Source of the DNA: Tieghemostelium lacteum
Taxonomy: Eukaryota > Evosea > Eumycetozoa > Dictyosteliales > Raperosteliaceae
Length of the DNA stretch: 64,000 nucleotides
Direction of reading: 5' to 3'
NCBI GenBank assembly: GCA_001606155.1
Contig: LODT01000042.1
Coordinates: forward strand, 271,758-335,757
Shown here: positions 26,191 through 35,883 of the stretch, piece by piece
Layout of the letters: each line of letters opens with the position of its first letter
How positions within the stretch are numbered: position 1 is the stretch's first letter
Made by a program: the position numbers and the translations under genes
The notes under the pieces: generated by a model
The model's input: only the letters and a program-made list of their open reading frames with translations
What the model was told of the DNA's origin: nothing
Database searches by the model: none

Positions 26191-26604
26191 TCAAGGAGAA
26201 TTTGTTGGTTCCTGGCTTGACCTTCTCCCTATAATTCTGTCTGATGAATTCATTACTTTTTCAATATATAGGTTTAATGTTTCTAAATTTTTAAAATATT
26301 TTCTTATTTTTATATCCTTCTCTTCATTACTCATTTTATTCTCTAAATAATCTGCAATTTTACTATCAGTTGGGTAATAGCCTTCGACACCTAATTTTAA
26401 ACTTGATAGCATATCAATTTGGTAATCTGCCCATTTTTTTGTTGCTTCACAATACCCAATTAATTTAGATATGCATTCATCAGTGCATTGGGAGTTTACA
26501 AACGAAGATTCAATATTATACCAATCATGAAGTGGCATTACAATTGGTTGGTCATTTTCTTTCCAAATTTTTATATTTTTATGTTCTTCGCAACCAGAAT
26601 CCAT
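26191..26604 (-). CDS. Hypothetical protein, 137 residues
   Basis: Single open frame starting at an ATG preceded by A-rich sequence. I do not recognise the family. The protein is hydrophilic, with Trp-containing segments (IKIWKEND, PLHDWYNIE, KKWADYQIDML) and a pair of nearby cysteines (CTDEC). The predicted character is mostly helical, with a charged C-terminal third (NKMSNEEKDIKIRKYFKN). There is no signal peptide or membrane segment. Codon use is AT-rich like its neighbours. It could be a small coiled-coil or scaffold protein; I assign no function. Confidence 0.55.
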   Translation of the reverse strand: MDSGCEEHKNIKIWKENDQPIVMPLHDWYNIESSFVNSQCTDECISKLIGYCEATKKWADYQIDMLSSLKLGVEGYYPTDSKIADYLENKMSNEEKDIKIRKYFKNLETLNLYIEKVMNSSDRIIGRRSSQEPTNSP

Positions 26605-27371
26605 TTTTATGTTTATATTAGAAATAAAAAATGCTAAACATATATTAATTTATTATTTATTTTTACAGTAGCACCAACCACACTATATAAAATATATAAT
26701 TTACAAATCACACACCAACCACACTATATAGTCAACAAATATTTCTTGGTAGTCCTGGCCTTATTCCTTTTTCTACACTTTGCCCATTCCTACTGAATCT
26801 ATTCTATCTTTCATGTTGATCAGTATCACAAATTTCCAAAAACCCATCGAATCTAATTGCCAATATCTACAGAAGCTTATTTTAAAATTGAATTGCCATT
26901 GTTATTTACCTCTGGTATTTCACTGCCTCTGGATAACATTGATTGAATACCAAACTTTAGAACATCTCACTCTGACATGTTCAAGAGATACTTTTTAAAG
27001 TTCTCACAACTTTAAGTTCAATCATTAAAATTATGAAAACTAATTAATGTACTTTCAAAAATTTCTGAAAATTAAAAAATGGATTCCAATTAATACTATA
27101 TTAATTTGATGTATTACATATATTCTGAAGTATTTTATAAAAAATTTTTTTTTAAATTAAAAATATATGATAGATTTCAGTGAATGGTTCTTCAGGGTTA
27201 CATCTTCAATTTAAAGCTTTTGAAAAATACAAAAACCTTCCAAATTACTATAATATCAATGACCAATTTATAACTCAGAGAAATCGAACATGTTTTGAAA
27301 AAGTATAAATCCCACTCAGTTGTTCACAATTTATTTATAGTTTGAAATATCTATATTTAAATATAAATAAA
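26605..27371. other. Intergenic region with a possible LRR-type gene remnant
   Basis: The region carries a 71-codon open stretch on the plus strand (26780-26998) that includes LPLVFHCLWITL and TLEHLTLTCS. It faintly resembles the LRR/F-box-type families common in dictyostelids. It has no upstream or downstream continuation in any frame, so I do not call it a gene. The rest is AT-rich and presumably contains the promoter of the NmrA-like gene. Confidence 0.35.
27304..27310 (+). promoter_or_regulatory. TATA box of the NmrA-like gene
   Basis: TATAAAT stands 62 bp before the ATG at 27372, in a normal position for a dictyostelid promoter. Confidence 0.45.
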
Positions 27372-28271
27372 ATGTCAAATAATAAAAAAATTATTTCAGT
27401 ATTTGGAGCTACAGGTGCACAAGGAGGAAGTGTTGCAAGAGCATTGCTGAAAGCTGGTTATGAGGTAAGAGCATTTACTAGAAATGTAGATTCTGAAGCT
27501 TCAAAAAAACTTAAAGAGGTTGGAGCAACATTAGTGAAAGCTGATATCAGCCAACCTGAACAAGATCTACAAAAGGCAATTGAAGGTAGTTATGGTGTGT
27601 TTTTAGTTACTTCTTTTGACGGTACACCAGTAAACACTGAATTTGAACAAGGTTCCAAAGTTGCCAATGCATCTTTGAAGGCTAATGTCAAGCACTTGGT
27701 ATTCAGTGGACTGTCACCATGTCAAGCCATATCCAATGGTAAATTGTATGTCGCTCATTTTGATGAAAAATTCAAAGTTGAGGAATACCTTAGAAAACTG
27801 AGTCTTGACAATGCAGCTTTTGTAACATCGTTTGTGTACCCTCCATTCTATTTCCAGAACTTTCTTAGCTATTACAAACCATCCAAGAATGAGGATGGAA
27901 GCTACACTATATCCTTACCACAGGATCCAAAAGTTCCATTGGATATGTCGGATATCACTGATATTGGTGCTATTGTCGCTGCTGAATTCCAACATCCTGA
28001 GAAGTATTCAGGTAAAGTTGTACCATTTTCAGGCAGTTTCTTAACTGGTGAGGAAATTGTTAAAGTCACTGGAAAGACTGTAAAATACAATTTCATTCCA
28101 ACTGAGGTCTATGCCAAACTATTTCCAGGTGCACAAGAACTTGCTGATATGTTTGAGTTCTTTACTCACTATGGAACATTCCCAACCCAGGATAAAACCA
28201 TTGCACCAACCATCACCAAATTAAGTACCCTAGAGGACTACCTAATTTCCACCAACTTCAAATTAGAATAA
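27372..28271 (+). CDS. NmrA-like NAD(P)-binding protein
   Basis: Atypical short-chain dehydrogenase fold of the NmrA/HSCARG type, 299 residues, single exon. The Gly-rich dinucleotide motif is near the N-terminus (VFGATGAQGGSVARALL, about residues 8-24), and VRAFTRNVDS follows as the adenine-ribose contact region. GVFLVTSFD and VKHLVFSGLSP correspond to the NmrA beta-4/beta-5 region. The canonical catalytic Tyr-x-x-x-Lys of true reductases is not obvious, as in redox-sensor members. The start chosen is the ATG at 27372, with an A-rich leader and a TATA box 62 bp upstream. Whether it is an enzyme or an NADPH sensor cannot be told from sequence alone. Confidence 0.85.
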   Translation: MSNNKKIISVFGATGAQGGSVARALLKAGYEVRAFTRNVDSEASKKLKEVGATLVKADISQPEQDLQKAIEGSYGVFLVTSFDGTPVNTEFEQGSKVANASLKANVKHLVFSGLSPCQAISNGKLYVAHFDEKFKVEEYLRKLSLDNAAFVTSFVYPPFYFQNFLSYYKPSKNEDGSYTISLPQDPKVPLDMSDITDIGAIVAAEFQHPEKYSGKVVPFSGSFLTGEEIVKVTGKTVKYNFIPTEVYAKLFPGAQELADMFEFFTHYGTFPTQDKTIAPTITKLSTLEDYLISTNFKLE

Positions 28272-28292
28272 ATAAATACCATATCCTCATCT

Positions 28293-29924
28293 CTATTGTA
28301 AAGATACTATATTTATTTTCCTTAAATAGTTATAGTAGGATATTTGGTCGTTATAAAACAGTGCTTTACAATCTGTTATAATAATTTTAAATTTTAAAGA
28401 AATCTCTAAAAGTTGTGATGAGTTATAGAGTTTTCTGAATGTTTGAATTAAGTCAGTACTAGTTATATTATGTTTAGCTACTAGTTGATCAATAGTTAAA
28501 TCATAGAATAACTTTAGATTCTCCACCCATTTAACCTTTTCTTTTTCTAGTTGATCCAATATTATTGTTGTATTATCATGATTGTGTTTGAATATATAAG
28601 CTATAGTTTCAATTAATTTTTGAAATTGGGGTTTAGTTATGTTTGGTACTAAACATGTTGTTGTATGGTGCCAATATAAATAATCAATAACATCATCAAT
28701 TTCAGTGGTTTCGAATAGTTGATGAATTGCCTTGAAATAGTAATTTAAAAACAGAGTGTCTAGTAATAGTACTTCATCTTTAGTGTTACTGATATTGGAT
28801 TTTAAAAATAGTAATTCTCTACTTTGATTTATATTTTTAAAACTATCTTTACAAAGGAAACTTTTGACCAATGACTTTAAAGATAGAGGGTAGTAGCTAC
28901 TATGTATATTACTGGTGTTACTATTATTAATCATATACTCATTTAATTGGTAGAGCAAATGTTTGTATTTAAATAACATTGTTGATTTGTAGAGTTTATA
29001 CAGTAATTTAACTATTACTCTATATATATTAGGCGTAGATATAATGAAATCTAATAGATTTACAGGTATATCTTTAACCAATTCCATTTTAAAATCTACA
29101 AATTGTGATATATAATCATCAATAAATAACTCTATATTAGTATTGTACAATTGATTACATTTCTCTTTAAACTCCATTTGAGATACAAAGTATCTATTGT
29201 ACAATGTCGGAGATGCTTTATCAGTATTTACAGTTGTAATGATATTAGAGTCAATAGGAATACATTTTATCAGAGGTAACAAATGTAATGTAAACTCAGT
29301 GATATTGAAATCTCTAAGAACTAATTGATACTGGTATTCACCAAGCTTCATTAATGAATTTCTAATAGACTCAATTAGAATCTCTCTAGTTTCATTTTGG
29401 TACTCTATTACCCCTACACCTATACTCTTTAACAACTCTAAACAATATGGATCTTGAACAGCAAATGATGTACCATCTGTCAGTAACTTTATAACCCAAT
29501 TAAACACTCTGTAATTATAGGATATTAGTATATCTTCACTTGTATACTATTAAAAGTCAATAGATAATACTAACGATACTTCAAAAGAGTCTTTTTTAGA
29601 TTTGGATTTTTGATAGAAATCCAAGAGTATATTATACAGATGTATATTTATACTTGTCAATTTTGAGTATTTATTGCTATCAAACATTGAGAATATAGAT
29701 AGGTTCACTAGATTGGTTAAGAGAAATGAAATCTGTTTAAATGATTCTGCGATCTCTCCTAGAGATCGATCTTTGATAGCAACCTCAATAGTAGAAAGAA
29801 ACGATTCTAATTCATTTAGACATCCATAAATATCCATCAACTTTGTATTAATATCTGTTTTGTCATCACACCATTTTAAACTCTTTATATAAAATTCACT
29901 GAGTTGAAACTGTAATGAACTCAT
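28293..29924 (-). CDS. Unrecognised protein of about 540 codons, frame interrupted by adjacent stops
   Basis: Start taken at the ATG at 29924 (MSSLQFQLSEF). The frame is open to 29553, then reads TAA TAG (29552-29547). The very same frame then continues open (YTSEDILISYNYRVFNWV...) to the stop at 28293. Both sides look like one helical protein (LLTDGTSFAVQDPYCLELL, YLYWHHTTTCLVPN). I do not recognise the family; the helical repeats suggest a scaffold. Three explanations are possible. One is a 33-nt intron 29579-29547 (GTATCG...TTTTAATAG, phase 0). Another is a longer intron of about 100 nt from a GTATAA donor near 29640 to an acceptor ...TATACAAG, which would remove plausible coding sequence. 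The third is two real nonsense codons. No other disruption is visible. It is divergent from the phosphoesterase gene and converges on the NmrA-like gene with 21 bp between ends. Confidence 0.6.
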
Positions 29925-29946
29925 ATGAGATGGTGCAAAATTCAAA

Positions 29947-29972
29947 TAATTTACAAAAATTTTTGTAAATTA
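29947..29972. repeat. 26-bp perfect palindrome in a 48-bp divergent promoter
   Basis: The half-site TAATTTACAAAAA is followed directly by its reverse complement. It ends at the base before the ATG at 29973 and fills more than half of the gap to the opposite start codon (29924). Confidence 0.9.
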
Positions 29973-31061
29973 ATGTGGTGGTATCAACATATAATAATTG
30001 TAATAGTTTTATTAATTACTATTACTATTGTGGAAAATGTAGAATTGAACTATTTAAATAATGTGAATACTTTATATTTTAATGAAAATTCACAATTTAA
30101 GATTATACAATTTACAGATTTACATTATGGTGAAGGAGAATCCACAGATTGGGGACCTGAACAAGACATCAATTCAACAAGAGTTATGAATACTATATTG
30201 GATTTTGAATCACCTGTTGATTTGATTGTGTTTACTGGTGATTTGGTTACTGGTAACAATGTAGTATCTAATGCCACTAAATACTGGCAAGAAGCAGTAC
30301 AAGTCGCAATAGATCGTAGTATACCTTGGATAGTTGCTTTTGGTAACCATGATGACTTATCATCAGGTACCGGTGGGTCCAGAGACGATCTAATGGCATT
30401 TGACCAATCACTAGGCAGTCTATCTCAATTTGGGCCACTATCTATACCCGGTGTAAGTAACTATTACATCAATCTACAAAACTCAATGCATGAGATGATA
30501 GGTAGACTGTGGGTATTTGATTCTGGTGATGGGTCATGTCCACCTGGTAATGATGGTAGATTTACAGGATCCAAATACCAGTGTAATACCTATATTACAA
30601 ATGAACAAATTCAATGGTACCTCAATGAGAGTGACCCTACTCTATTCGCAATGGCATTCTTTCATATACCACTACAGGAATACATGGATTTGTGGAATTA
30701 TCAAACATGCTTTGGGTACAATAACGACAGTGTTGCATGTCAACCTGTGAATGAAGGTCTCTATAACGCTTTTGAGAAAGTAGGTGATGTTAAAGTAGTA
30801 ACAGTTGGACATAACCATGGTAATGATTATATAGGATCTATCCCAGGACATAATATCACAATGTGTTATGGTAGACATAGTGGGTATGGTGGATATGGTA
30901 CTTGGGAACGTGGTGCACGTGTATTTCAATTACAAGCCAACCCGTTCACCAATGATATTACCTATGAAACCTGGATTCGATATGAAACTGGTCAATTACA
31001 ATTCCAACAACCTATTCACTATCCAAATCAAACTAACCCACAAACCCAATGTACAGTATAA
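29973..31061 (+). CDS. Calcineurin-like metallophosphoesterase, membrane-anchored or secreted
   Basis: Binuclear metal phosphoesterase of the purple-acid-phosphatase-29/SIA1-DCR2-like group, 362 residues. All five metal-site motifs are visible: TDLHYGEG, FTGDLVTG, FGNHDD, an isolated His in AFFHIPL, and VGHNHGND. The N-terminus (MWWYQHIIIVIVLLITITIV) is a signal peptide or anchor, so the enzyme probably acts in the secretory pathway or outside the cell. N-glycosylation sequons are frequent, which fits. An in-frame ATG at 29925 would add 16 residues but would place charged residues before the signal and overlap the neighbouring promoter, so I prefer 29973. Substrate unknown. Confidence 0.88.
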   Translation: MWWYQHIIIVIVLLITITIVENVELNYLNNVNTLYFNENSQFKIIQFTDLHYGEGESTDWGPEQDINSTRVMNTILDFESPVDLIVFTGDLVTGNNVVSNATKYWQEAVQVAIDRSIPWIVAFGNHDDLSSGTGGSRDDLMAFDQSLGSLSQFGPLSIPGVSNYYINLQNSMHEMIGRLWVFDSGDGSCPPGNDGRFTGSKYQCNTYITNEQIQWYLNESDPTLFAMAFFHIPLQEYMDLWNYQTCFGYNNDSVACQPVNEGLYNAFEKVGDVKVVTVGHNHGNDYIGSIPGHNITMCYGRHSGYGGYGTWERGARVFQLQANPFTNDITYETWIRYETGQLQFQQPIHYPNQTNPQTQCTV

Positions 31062-31248
31062 ATATCCCCTTTATTCACCATTTTATATCTTTGAAATTTC
31101 ACATATCTACTGAATTGAAAATTGGTAAAAATACCCGAAAACACTCTGTTTTGTAAAAATAAAAAGTTTTTTTTTCAAATCTCATCTCAGATCATTTTTA
31201 ATGTAAATCAAAAATAATTAACAGATATATAAATATATAGTATAGAAA

Positions 31249-33666
31249 ATGAAAGCATATGTAGAGGTTACAGGTGATAATGATGATGTACCGTCATCTT
31301 TTTATGCATTTTTTGATAGTGAAAGATACCTTTTTGATTGTGGTGAAGGAACACAGAGATTTGTTCATGGTAGAAACGGAATTGTTTTATCAAAAGTAAA
31401 GACAATATTTCTGACTTCGTTATCTTGGGAATCTATAGGTGGTTTAATAGGATTCATGTTGACACATGTTGAACCACACGGAAATTCATTACATTTAGTA
31501 GGACCTAAAGGTCTACACCAGTTATTACTTGCAAGTAAAGACTTTCAAGGTATACAAAATCTCAAGATTACAGAGACAGAGTGTCTTTCAGAGCCTACTG
31601 TCATTCAAGAGACCTCATCTACAGTCACTGCAATACCTATTGTCAAACACGGCCAAACCGATCCAACTCTCATTACCAATCTCAGTAAGGAAATGTTGAT
31701 ATGTTACATTGGGTCAACTGTAGATATCAAGGGTAAGTTCCACCCTGACAAGGCAATTAAACTCGGTGTTCCTAAAGGTAAAGATTTCAGTCGTCTTGCA
31801 AATGGAGAATCTGTTGTAACTTCAAGCGGACAAACAGTGACACCTCAACAAGTCATGGACCCTGCAATCCCCGGAACCAAATTCCTCATCATTAGATGTC
31901 CCTCCAAAGACTACTTTCAATCACTTTTTGAAAATCCTGCATGGATTCCTTACAAAAAAGGTGAATTGAAATTTACTGTTGTTTTTCATGTGGTGACAAG
32001 TGAGATTCTTGCCACTACTGAATATCAACAATTTATGCGAGAACTGTCGACTTCGAATAGCCAATGTAGAAATGTAATTGTAAATAGCGAAAACTGTGAA
32101 TACTACCCATCATTTGCTGGGTCGGATAGACAAGTCTCTCAGCTGCAGACTTTGGTGCCAAACCTCTTTAACGGGTCAAGAGAAGAGAGACCTGTGCACC
32201 CACTTCCTTCAGGAATCGTAGAAAATGACAATGTAATGCCATGCACTAAAATCACAAGAATTCATCTGGCTCCAACTAATATTACAGGTCAGTTAGAGAT
32301 TATGACTATCGATGCCAATGAGGATAATTCATTGGAGAATGGTCTGGAATTTCTGACTACTGAGAAAGGAAAGGTTATAAAGAAGGATCTCGATGAGAAA
32401 ATAAGTCAAATTGAGTGTTTGTCACCCGGTATGAATGTAGACAGGGTCGAGTATCCACATGTACTATTTACAGGAACAAGCTCAGCAATTCCCTCCAAAT
32501 TCAGAAATGTCACTGGAAATTATATAGGATTGAAGGATAATAGAGGTTTACTATTGGATGCTGGTGAAGGAACTTTTGGACAGCTGTTTAGGTACTTTGG
32601 ACCAACTAAAATCAAAGACATCATTATGGGCATCGACTTGATTTGGGTATCACACATGCATGCTGATCACCATTTAGGTATCCCTAGAATACTCCAGAAA
32701 CAGAAGGTATACTCCATGAGACACAGTGTGATTAGACCTAGCACTATAGTGGTTGGTCCACCACCACTGTTAAAGTGGCTCAAAGGTCTCTCTGAAATTT
32801 GTGATTTGGAGTATATACCATGTGAATACGAGGAACCTAACGAACATCTCTATGAATCATGTATCAATAGATTGCATATAAAGTCAATGACATATGTCCC
32901 AGTTGAGCATTGTGCAGGTGCTTATGGTATTGTTATAGATTGGACAGATGGGTTCAGGTTAACTTATAGTGGAGATACTAGACCCTGTCAGGAACTGGCT
33001 AAAGAGGGTATGAATAGTAACCTTTTGATACATGAAGCTACATTTGAAGATGACAAGCTTCCAGATGCAAAAGCTAAAAGACATTCAACCACTGGAGAGG
33101 CTTTACAAATTGGTAGAGATATGAATGCACAATTTGTCTATCTCACTCATTTCAGTTCTAGATACCCTAGATTACCAACAACCACTACTGAACAAACAAA
33201 CTTTGGAGTGGCATTCGATCTACTTGCCATCTCACCATACCAATACCCATTTGTTCAGTGGTCTCTTAAACCCATAGACATGTTTTTCACTCATGAATTA
33301 GAGAAAAAAGAACAAGAGAAAAAGGAAATTGCTCAACAACAAATTCAACAACAAACTAAACAGCTTAATAAATTCCCAAATCATAATAATAATAACAACA
33401 CAAAATCAGAAACAACACAACCATTATCAGAGATGGAACTATTTCTACAACAACAACAAAGAGAAAATGAAAGACTTGAGAAATATTATAAAAAACATAG
33501 ACATGTCAAGAAGGTATTTGGTACTATTTATATTGATGTTATAGAAAAGAAATTTAATATTGTTATTCCACCATCAAAAATCATACAATGTGGTGATATG
33601 AATATCGATACCACCACTACATCTACCACCGCTACAATATCAAATGAAAATACAATTGAACATTAA
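31249..33666 (+). CDS. elac2: tRNase Z, long form (ELAC2-type)
   Basis: Endonuclease that removes the 3' trailer from pre-tRNA in the nucleus and/or mitochondria. Single exon, 805 residues, with the duplicated beta-lactamase fold of the long form. The N-terminal half has the degenerate copy (FDCGEGTQRF, no HxHxDH). The C-terminal half has the active copy: the PxKxRN motif (AIPSKFRN), DAGEGTFGQL, the metal motif SHMHADHHLG at about residues 467-476, EHCAGAYG, YSGDTRPC and THFSSRY. A Gln/Asn-rich low-complexity segment precedes the C-terminus (about 690-740). I see no clear mitochondrial presequence. The family call is secure. Confidence 0.95.
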   Translation: MKAYVEVTGDNDDVPSSFYAFFDSERYLFDCGEGTQRFVHGRNGIVLSKVKTIFLTSLSWESIGGLIGFMLTHVEPHGNSLHLVGPKGLHQLLLASKDFQGIQNLKITETECLSEPTVIQETSSTVTAIPIVKHGQTDPTLITNLSKEMLICYIGSTVDIKGKFHPDKAIKLGVPKGKDFSRLANGESVVTSSGQTVTPQQVMDPAIPGTKFLIIRCPSKDYFQSLFENPAWIPYKKGELKFTVVFHVVTSEILATTEYQQFMRELSTSNSQCRNVIVNSENCEYYPSFAGSDRQVSQLQTLVPNLFNGSREERPVHPLPSGIVENDNVMPCTKITRIHLAPTNITGQLEIMTIDANEDNSLENGLEFLTTEKGKVIKKDLDEKISQIECLSPGMNVDRVEYPHVLFTGTSSAIPSKFRNVTGNYIGLKDNRGLLLDAGEGTFGQLFRYFGPTKIKDIIMGIDLIWVSHMHADHHLGIPRILQKQKVYSMRHSVIRPSTIVVGPPPLLKWLKGLSEICDLEYIPCEYEEPNEHLYESCINRLHIKSMTYVPVEHCAGAYGIVIDWTDGFRLTYSGDTRPCQELAKEGMNSNLLIHEATFEDDKLPDAKAKRHSTTGEALQIGRDMNAQFVYLTHFSSRYPRLPTTTTEQTNFGVAFDLLAISPYQYPFVQWSLKPIDMFFTHELEKKEQEKKEIAQQQIQQQTKQLNKFPNHNNNNNTKSETTQPLSEMELFLQQQQRENERLEKYYKKHRHVKKVFGTIYIDVIEKKFNIVIPPSKIIQCGDMNIDTTTTSTTATISNENTIEH

Positions 33667-34166
33667 ATTGATTTTAATTTAATAAAAGTTAAAGTAAAAG
33701 TATAAATAGTGTCCCTTTGATAAAAATAATTCTAAATTGTGTTTGTGATCTTCTAAAATTCTCTTTAACACTTCTGAAACAAATAAATATCTTTTTAGAA
33801 ATTTTTGTGTTTTTCAATATTTCCCACCAGGGACGGACACCTGATGTTTCTATACAGATAAACAAATTAACTCCGAGCTGGTTTTCGTAAATAAATAATT
33901 CTAAACTATTGGGTTAACTGCACACCGGTATTTAGGGCGGATAATCCTGTTAGAAATGTCTAAGTAATTTTCCAATACCACAGGGATTATAAAAGATATT
34001 TTAGGTAATTGGGATCACACAAAAATCTTAAAACATTAATAAAAATCTTTTTTGATTCGATGTTTTAAAATAAATTATAAAATTTGCAATAATTTTTTTT
34101 TTTTTTTTTTTTTTTTTTAGAACTATATTCTACATTAATTATAACATTCGCACATACACAATTACA
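33667..34166. other. Intergenic region with a GC-richer island and a T26 tract
   Basis: About 0.5 kb. Between about 33828 and 33960 the base composition rises clearly above the surrounding AT-rich DNA (for example CCACCAGGGACGGACACC and CACACCGGTATTTAGGGCGG) without an open frame; it could be an RNA gene. A run of 26 T (34093-34118) lies about 50 bp before the ML-domain gene and probably belongs to its promoter. Confidence 0.45.
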
Positions 34167-34737
34167 ATGAACAAATCAATTATTTTTGTTTTCGTATTAC
34201 TCGCTTTAGCTACACCAGCTCTCTGTGACATTTGGACATGGTGCGGTACCTCTGCTGATCATTTGACAATTAACTCTGTCACCATTACCCCAGACCCACC
34301 AGTAAAAGGTCAACTTTTGACTGTCACTGCCTCTGGTACTTTGAGTATGTATTATAAAGAGATTAAAACAGAGTGGATTAGAGTGGATTTCTAACAATAA
34401 ACCACAACTTTACAGACGAACAAGTTACAGCTGGTAATGCTCACATCACTGTTAAATATGGTTTCATTACTTTAATCAACGAAAACCAAAACATTTGCTC
34501 ATCTGAAAACCCAATCCCATGTCCAATTGCTGGTAAGTTTCATTGTCATGAGATAACTTAGAATGTTCACTATTCCATATTCTAATATTTATTTTAATTT
34601 TAGCTGGTCAATACTCTCACACCATCAATGTTACCATCCCATCTTCTGCTCCATCAGGTAAATACACTGGTAATGTTGTTATCACTGACCAAAACAGCCA
34701 AGAAATCACCTGTGTCAATGTAGATTTGGATCTATAA
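34167..34737 (+). CDS. Secreted ML-domain lipid-binding protein (PG/PI transfer protein type)
   Basis: Small secreted lipid-binding protein of the MD-2/NPC2 ML family, 142 residues. Three exons: 34167-34344, 34416-34532 and 34604-34737, with GTATGT...TTTACAG and GTAAGT...TTTTAG introns. The phases close perfectly. The signal peptide is residues 1-20 (IIFVFVLLALATPALC). The mature part has the ML cysteine pattern (WCG, NICSS, PIPCPIAAGQY, EITCVNV) and the conserved PDPPVKG and PSGKYTGNV. Many codons end in C (ACC, ATC, AAC), unlike most neighbours, which suggests high expression. By family it would bind phospholipids or sterols in the endolysosomal system. Confidence 0.9.
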
Positions 34738-34953
34738 ACATTTTTTTTTTAAATAAATAACTTTGTATCGTCATATTAGCTATTAATTTATAAGATCTAT
34801 AATATAATAACAAATATAACTTAATTAAGAATAATTAATTTCTTTCTTTCTGACTTGCTAAATAATGAAACCACATTCTATCCCATCAGTTTTTTTTTTC
34901 TTTTTTGCATTACTATTATAGGCTGCAGAGGAGAAAGACCTAACGAACGAACA

Positions 34954-35862
34954 ATGTCAAAAGAGGAGCCTATATATCAACGTTTTTTATTTGGTGGAAT
35001 ATCTTGTATGATGGCAGCTGTTGTAACCAACCCTATCGATGTTATAAAAACTAGACTTCAAATACAAGGTGAATTGGCAAAATCGTCAGGTACTGGTGCA
35101 AAGAAGGATGGTTTAGTTACAGGAACATTAAAGATTATTCAACAAGAGGGAATTATAGGTTTATATAAAGGTCTTTCTGCATCACTGTTGAGAGAGGGTA
35201 CTTATTCAACATTGAGAATGGGTGGATATGATCTATTGAAATCATATATGATCTCTGACCAAGACAACGGCAGAGTGTCATTAAGTTCAAAGATTCTATC
35301 TGGTGCAATTTCAGGTGCTGTTGGTGCATCTATTGCTAATCCTTCTGATCTTATAAAAGTTCGTTTACAGGCTGATCATTCAGGTACAAGATACAGGTCT
35401 ATAATGCAAGCTTTTAGAGAGATTATCGATAAAGAAGGTGTAAGAGGACTGTATAAAGGTGTTTCAGCAACTACACAAAGAGCTGCACTGTTAACTGCCA
35501 GTCAAATACCTGCATACGACCATATAAAACATGTACTATTAGATCACAATATAATTGCAGGTGAAGGTATTAAACTTCATACTGTATCTTCGATTTTCGC
35601 GGGACTCGTGGCAGCTACCACTACCTCACCTGTAGATTTAATTAAAACGCGTATTATGAATCAACCTTTTGACCCTGTGACTGGCAAGGGTTTGCTCTAT
35701 AGTTCAAACTACCAATGTTTGGTAAAGACCGTGAAGGCTGAGGGTCTGCTAGGCCTTTACAAAGGGTTTATCCCAAACTGGCTGCGAATAGGTCCACATA
35801 CCATTGTAACATTTATAGTGTATGAAAATTTGAGAAAACTCTTTAATATCTCTCCAATCTAA
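34954..35862 (+). CDS. Mitochondrial carrier family protein (SLC25, UCP/dicarboxylate-like)
   Basis: Inner-membrane solute carrier, 302 residues, with three tandem carrier repeats. Each has the PxDxxKxR signature: NPIDVIKTR at about residue 29, NPSDLIKVR at about 130 and SPVDLIKTR at about 231. The matching GLYKG motifs end each matrix helix. The repeats and LREGTYSTLRMGGYD are closest to the UCP/SLC25A30/dicarboxylate branch. The substrate is not readable. The frame is open upstream of 34954 but has no ATG, so the ATG at 34954 is the start. It converges on the B-box gene with 21 bp between stops. Confidence 0.92.
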   Translation: MSKEEPIYQRFLFGGISCMMAAVVTNPIDVIKTRLQIQGELAKSSGTGAKKDGLVTGTLKIIQQEGIIGLYKGLSASLLREGTYSTLRMGGYDLLKSYMISDQDNGRVSLSSKILSGAISGAVGASIANPSDLIKVRLQADHSGTRYRSIMQAFREIIDKEGVRGLYKGVSATTQRAALLTASQIPAYDHIKHVLLDHNIIAGEGIKLHTVSSIFAGLVAATTTSPVDLIKTRIMNQPFDPVTGKGLLYSSNYQCLVKTVKAEGLLGLYKGFIPNWLRIGPHTIVTFIVYENLRKLFNISPI

Positions 35863-35883
35863 AAATACACAATAATAAATAAT

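Noticed and set aside
26780-26998. Possible LRR/F-box gene
   Set aside because: Only a short isolated frame with weak resemblance and no continuation; noted as a possible remnant only.
34855-34953. In-frame extension upstream of the mitochondrial carrier
   Set aside because: It has no ATG, only a TTG at its far end, and carrier proteins normally start about where the ATG at 34954 lies.
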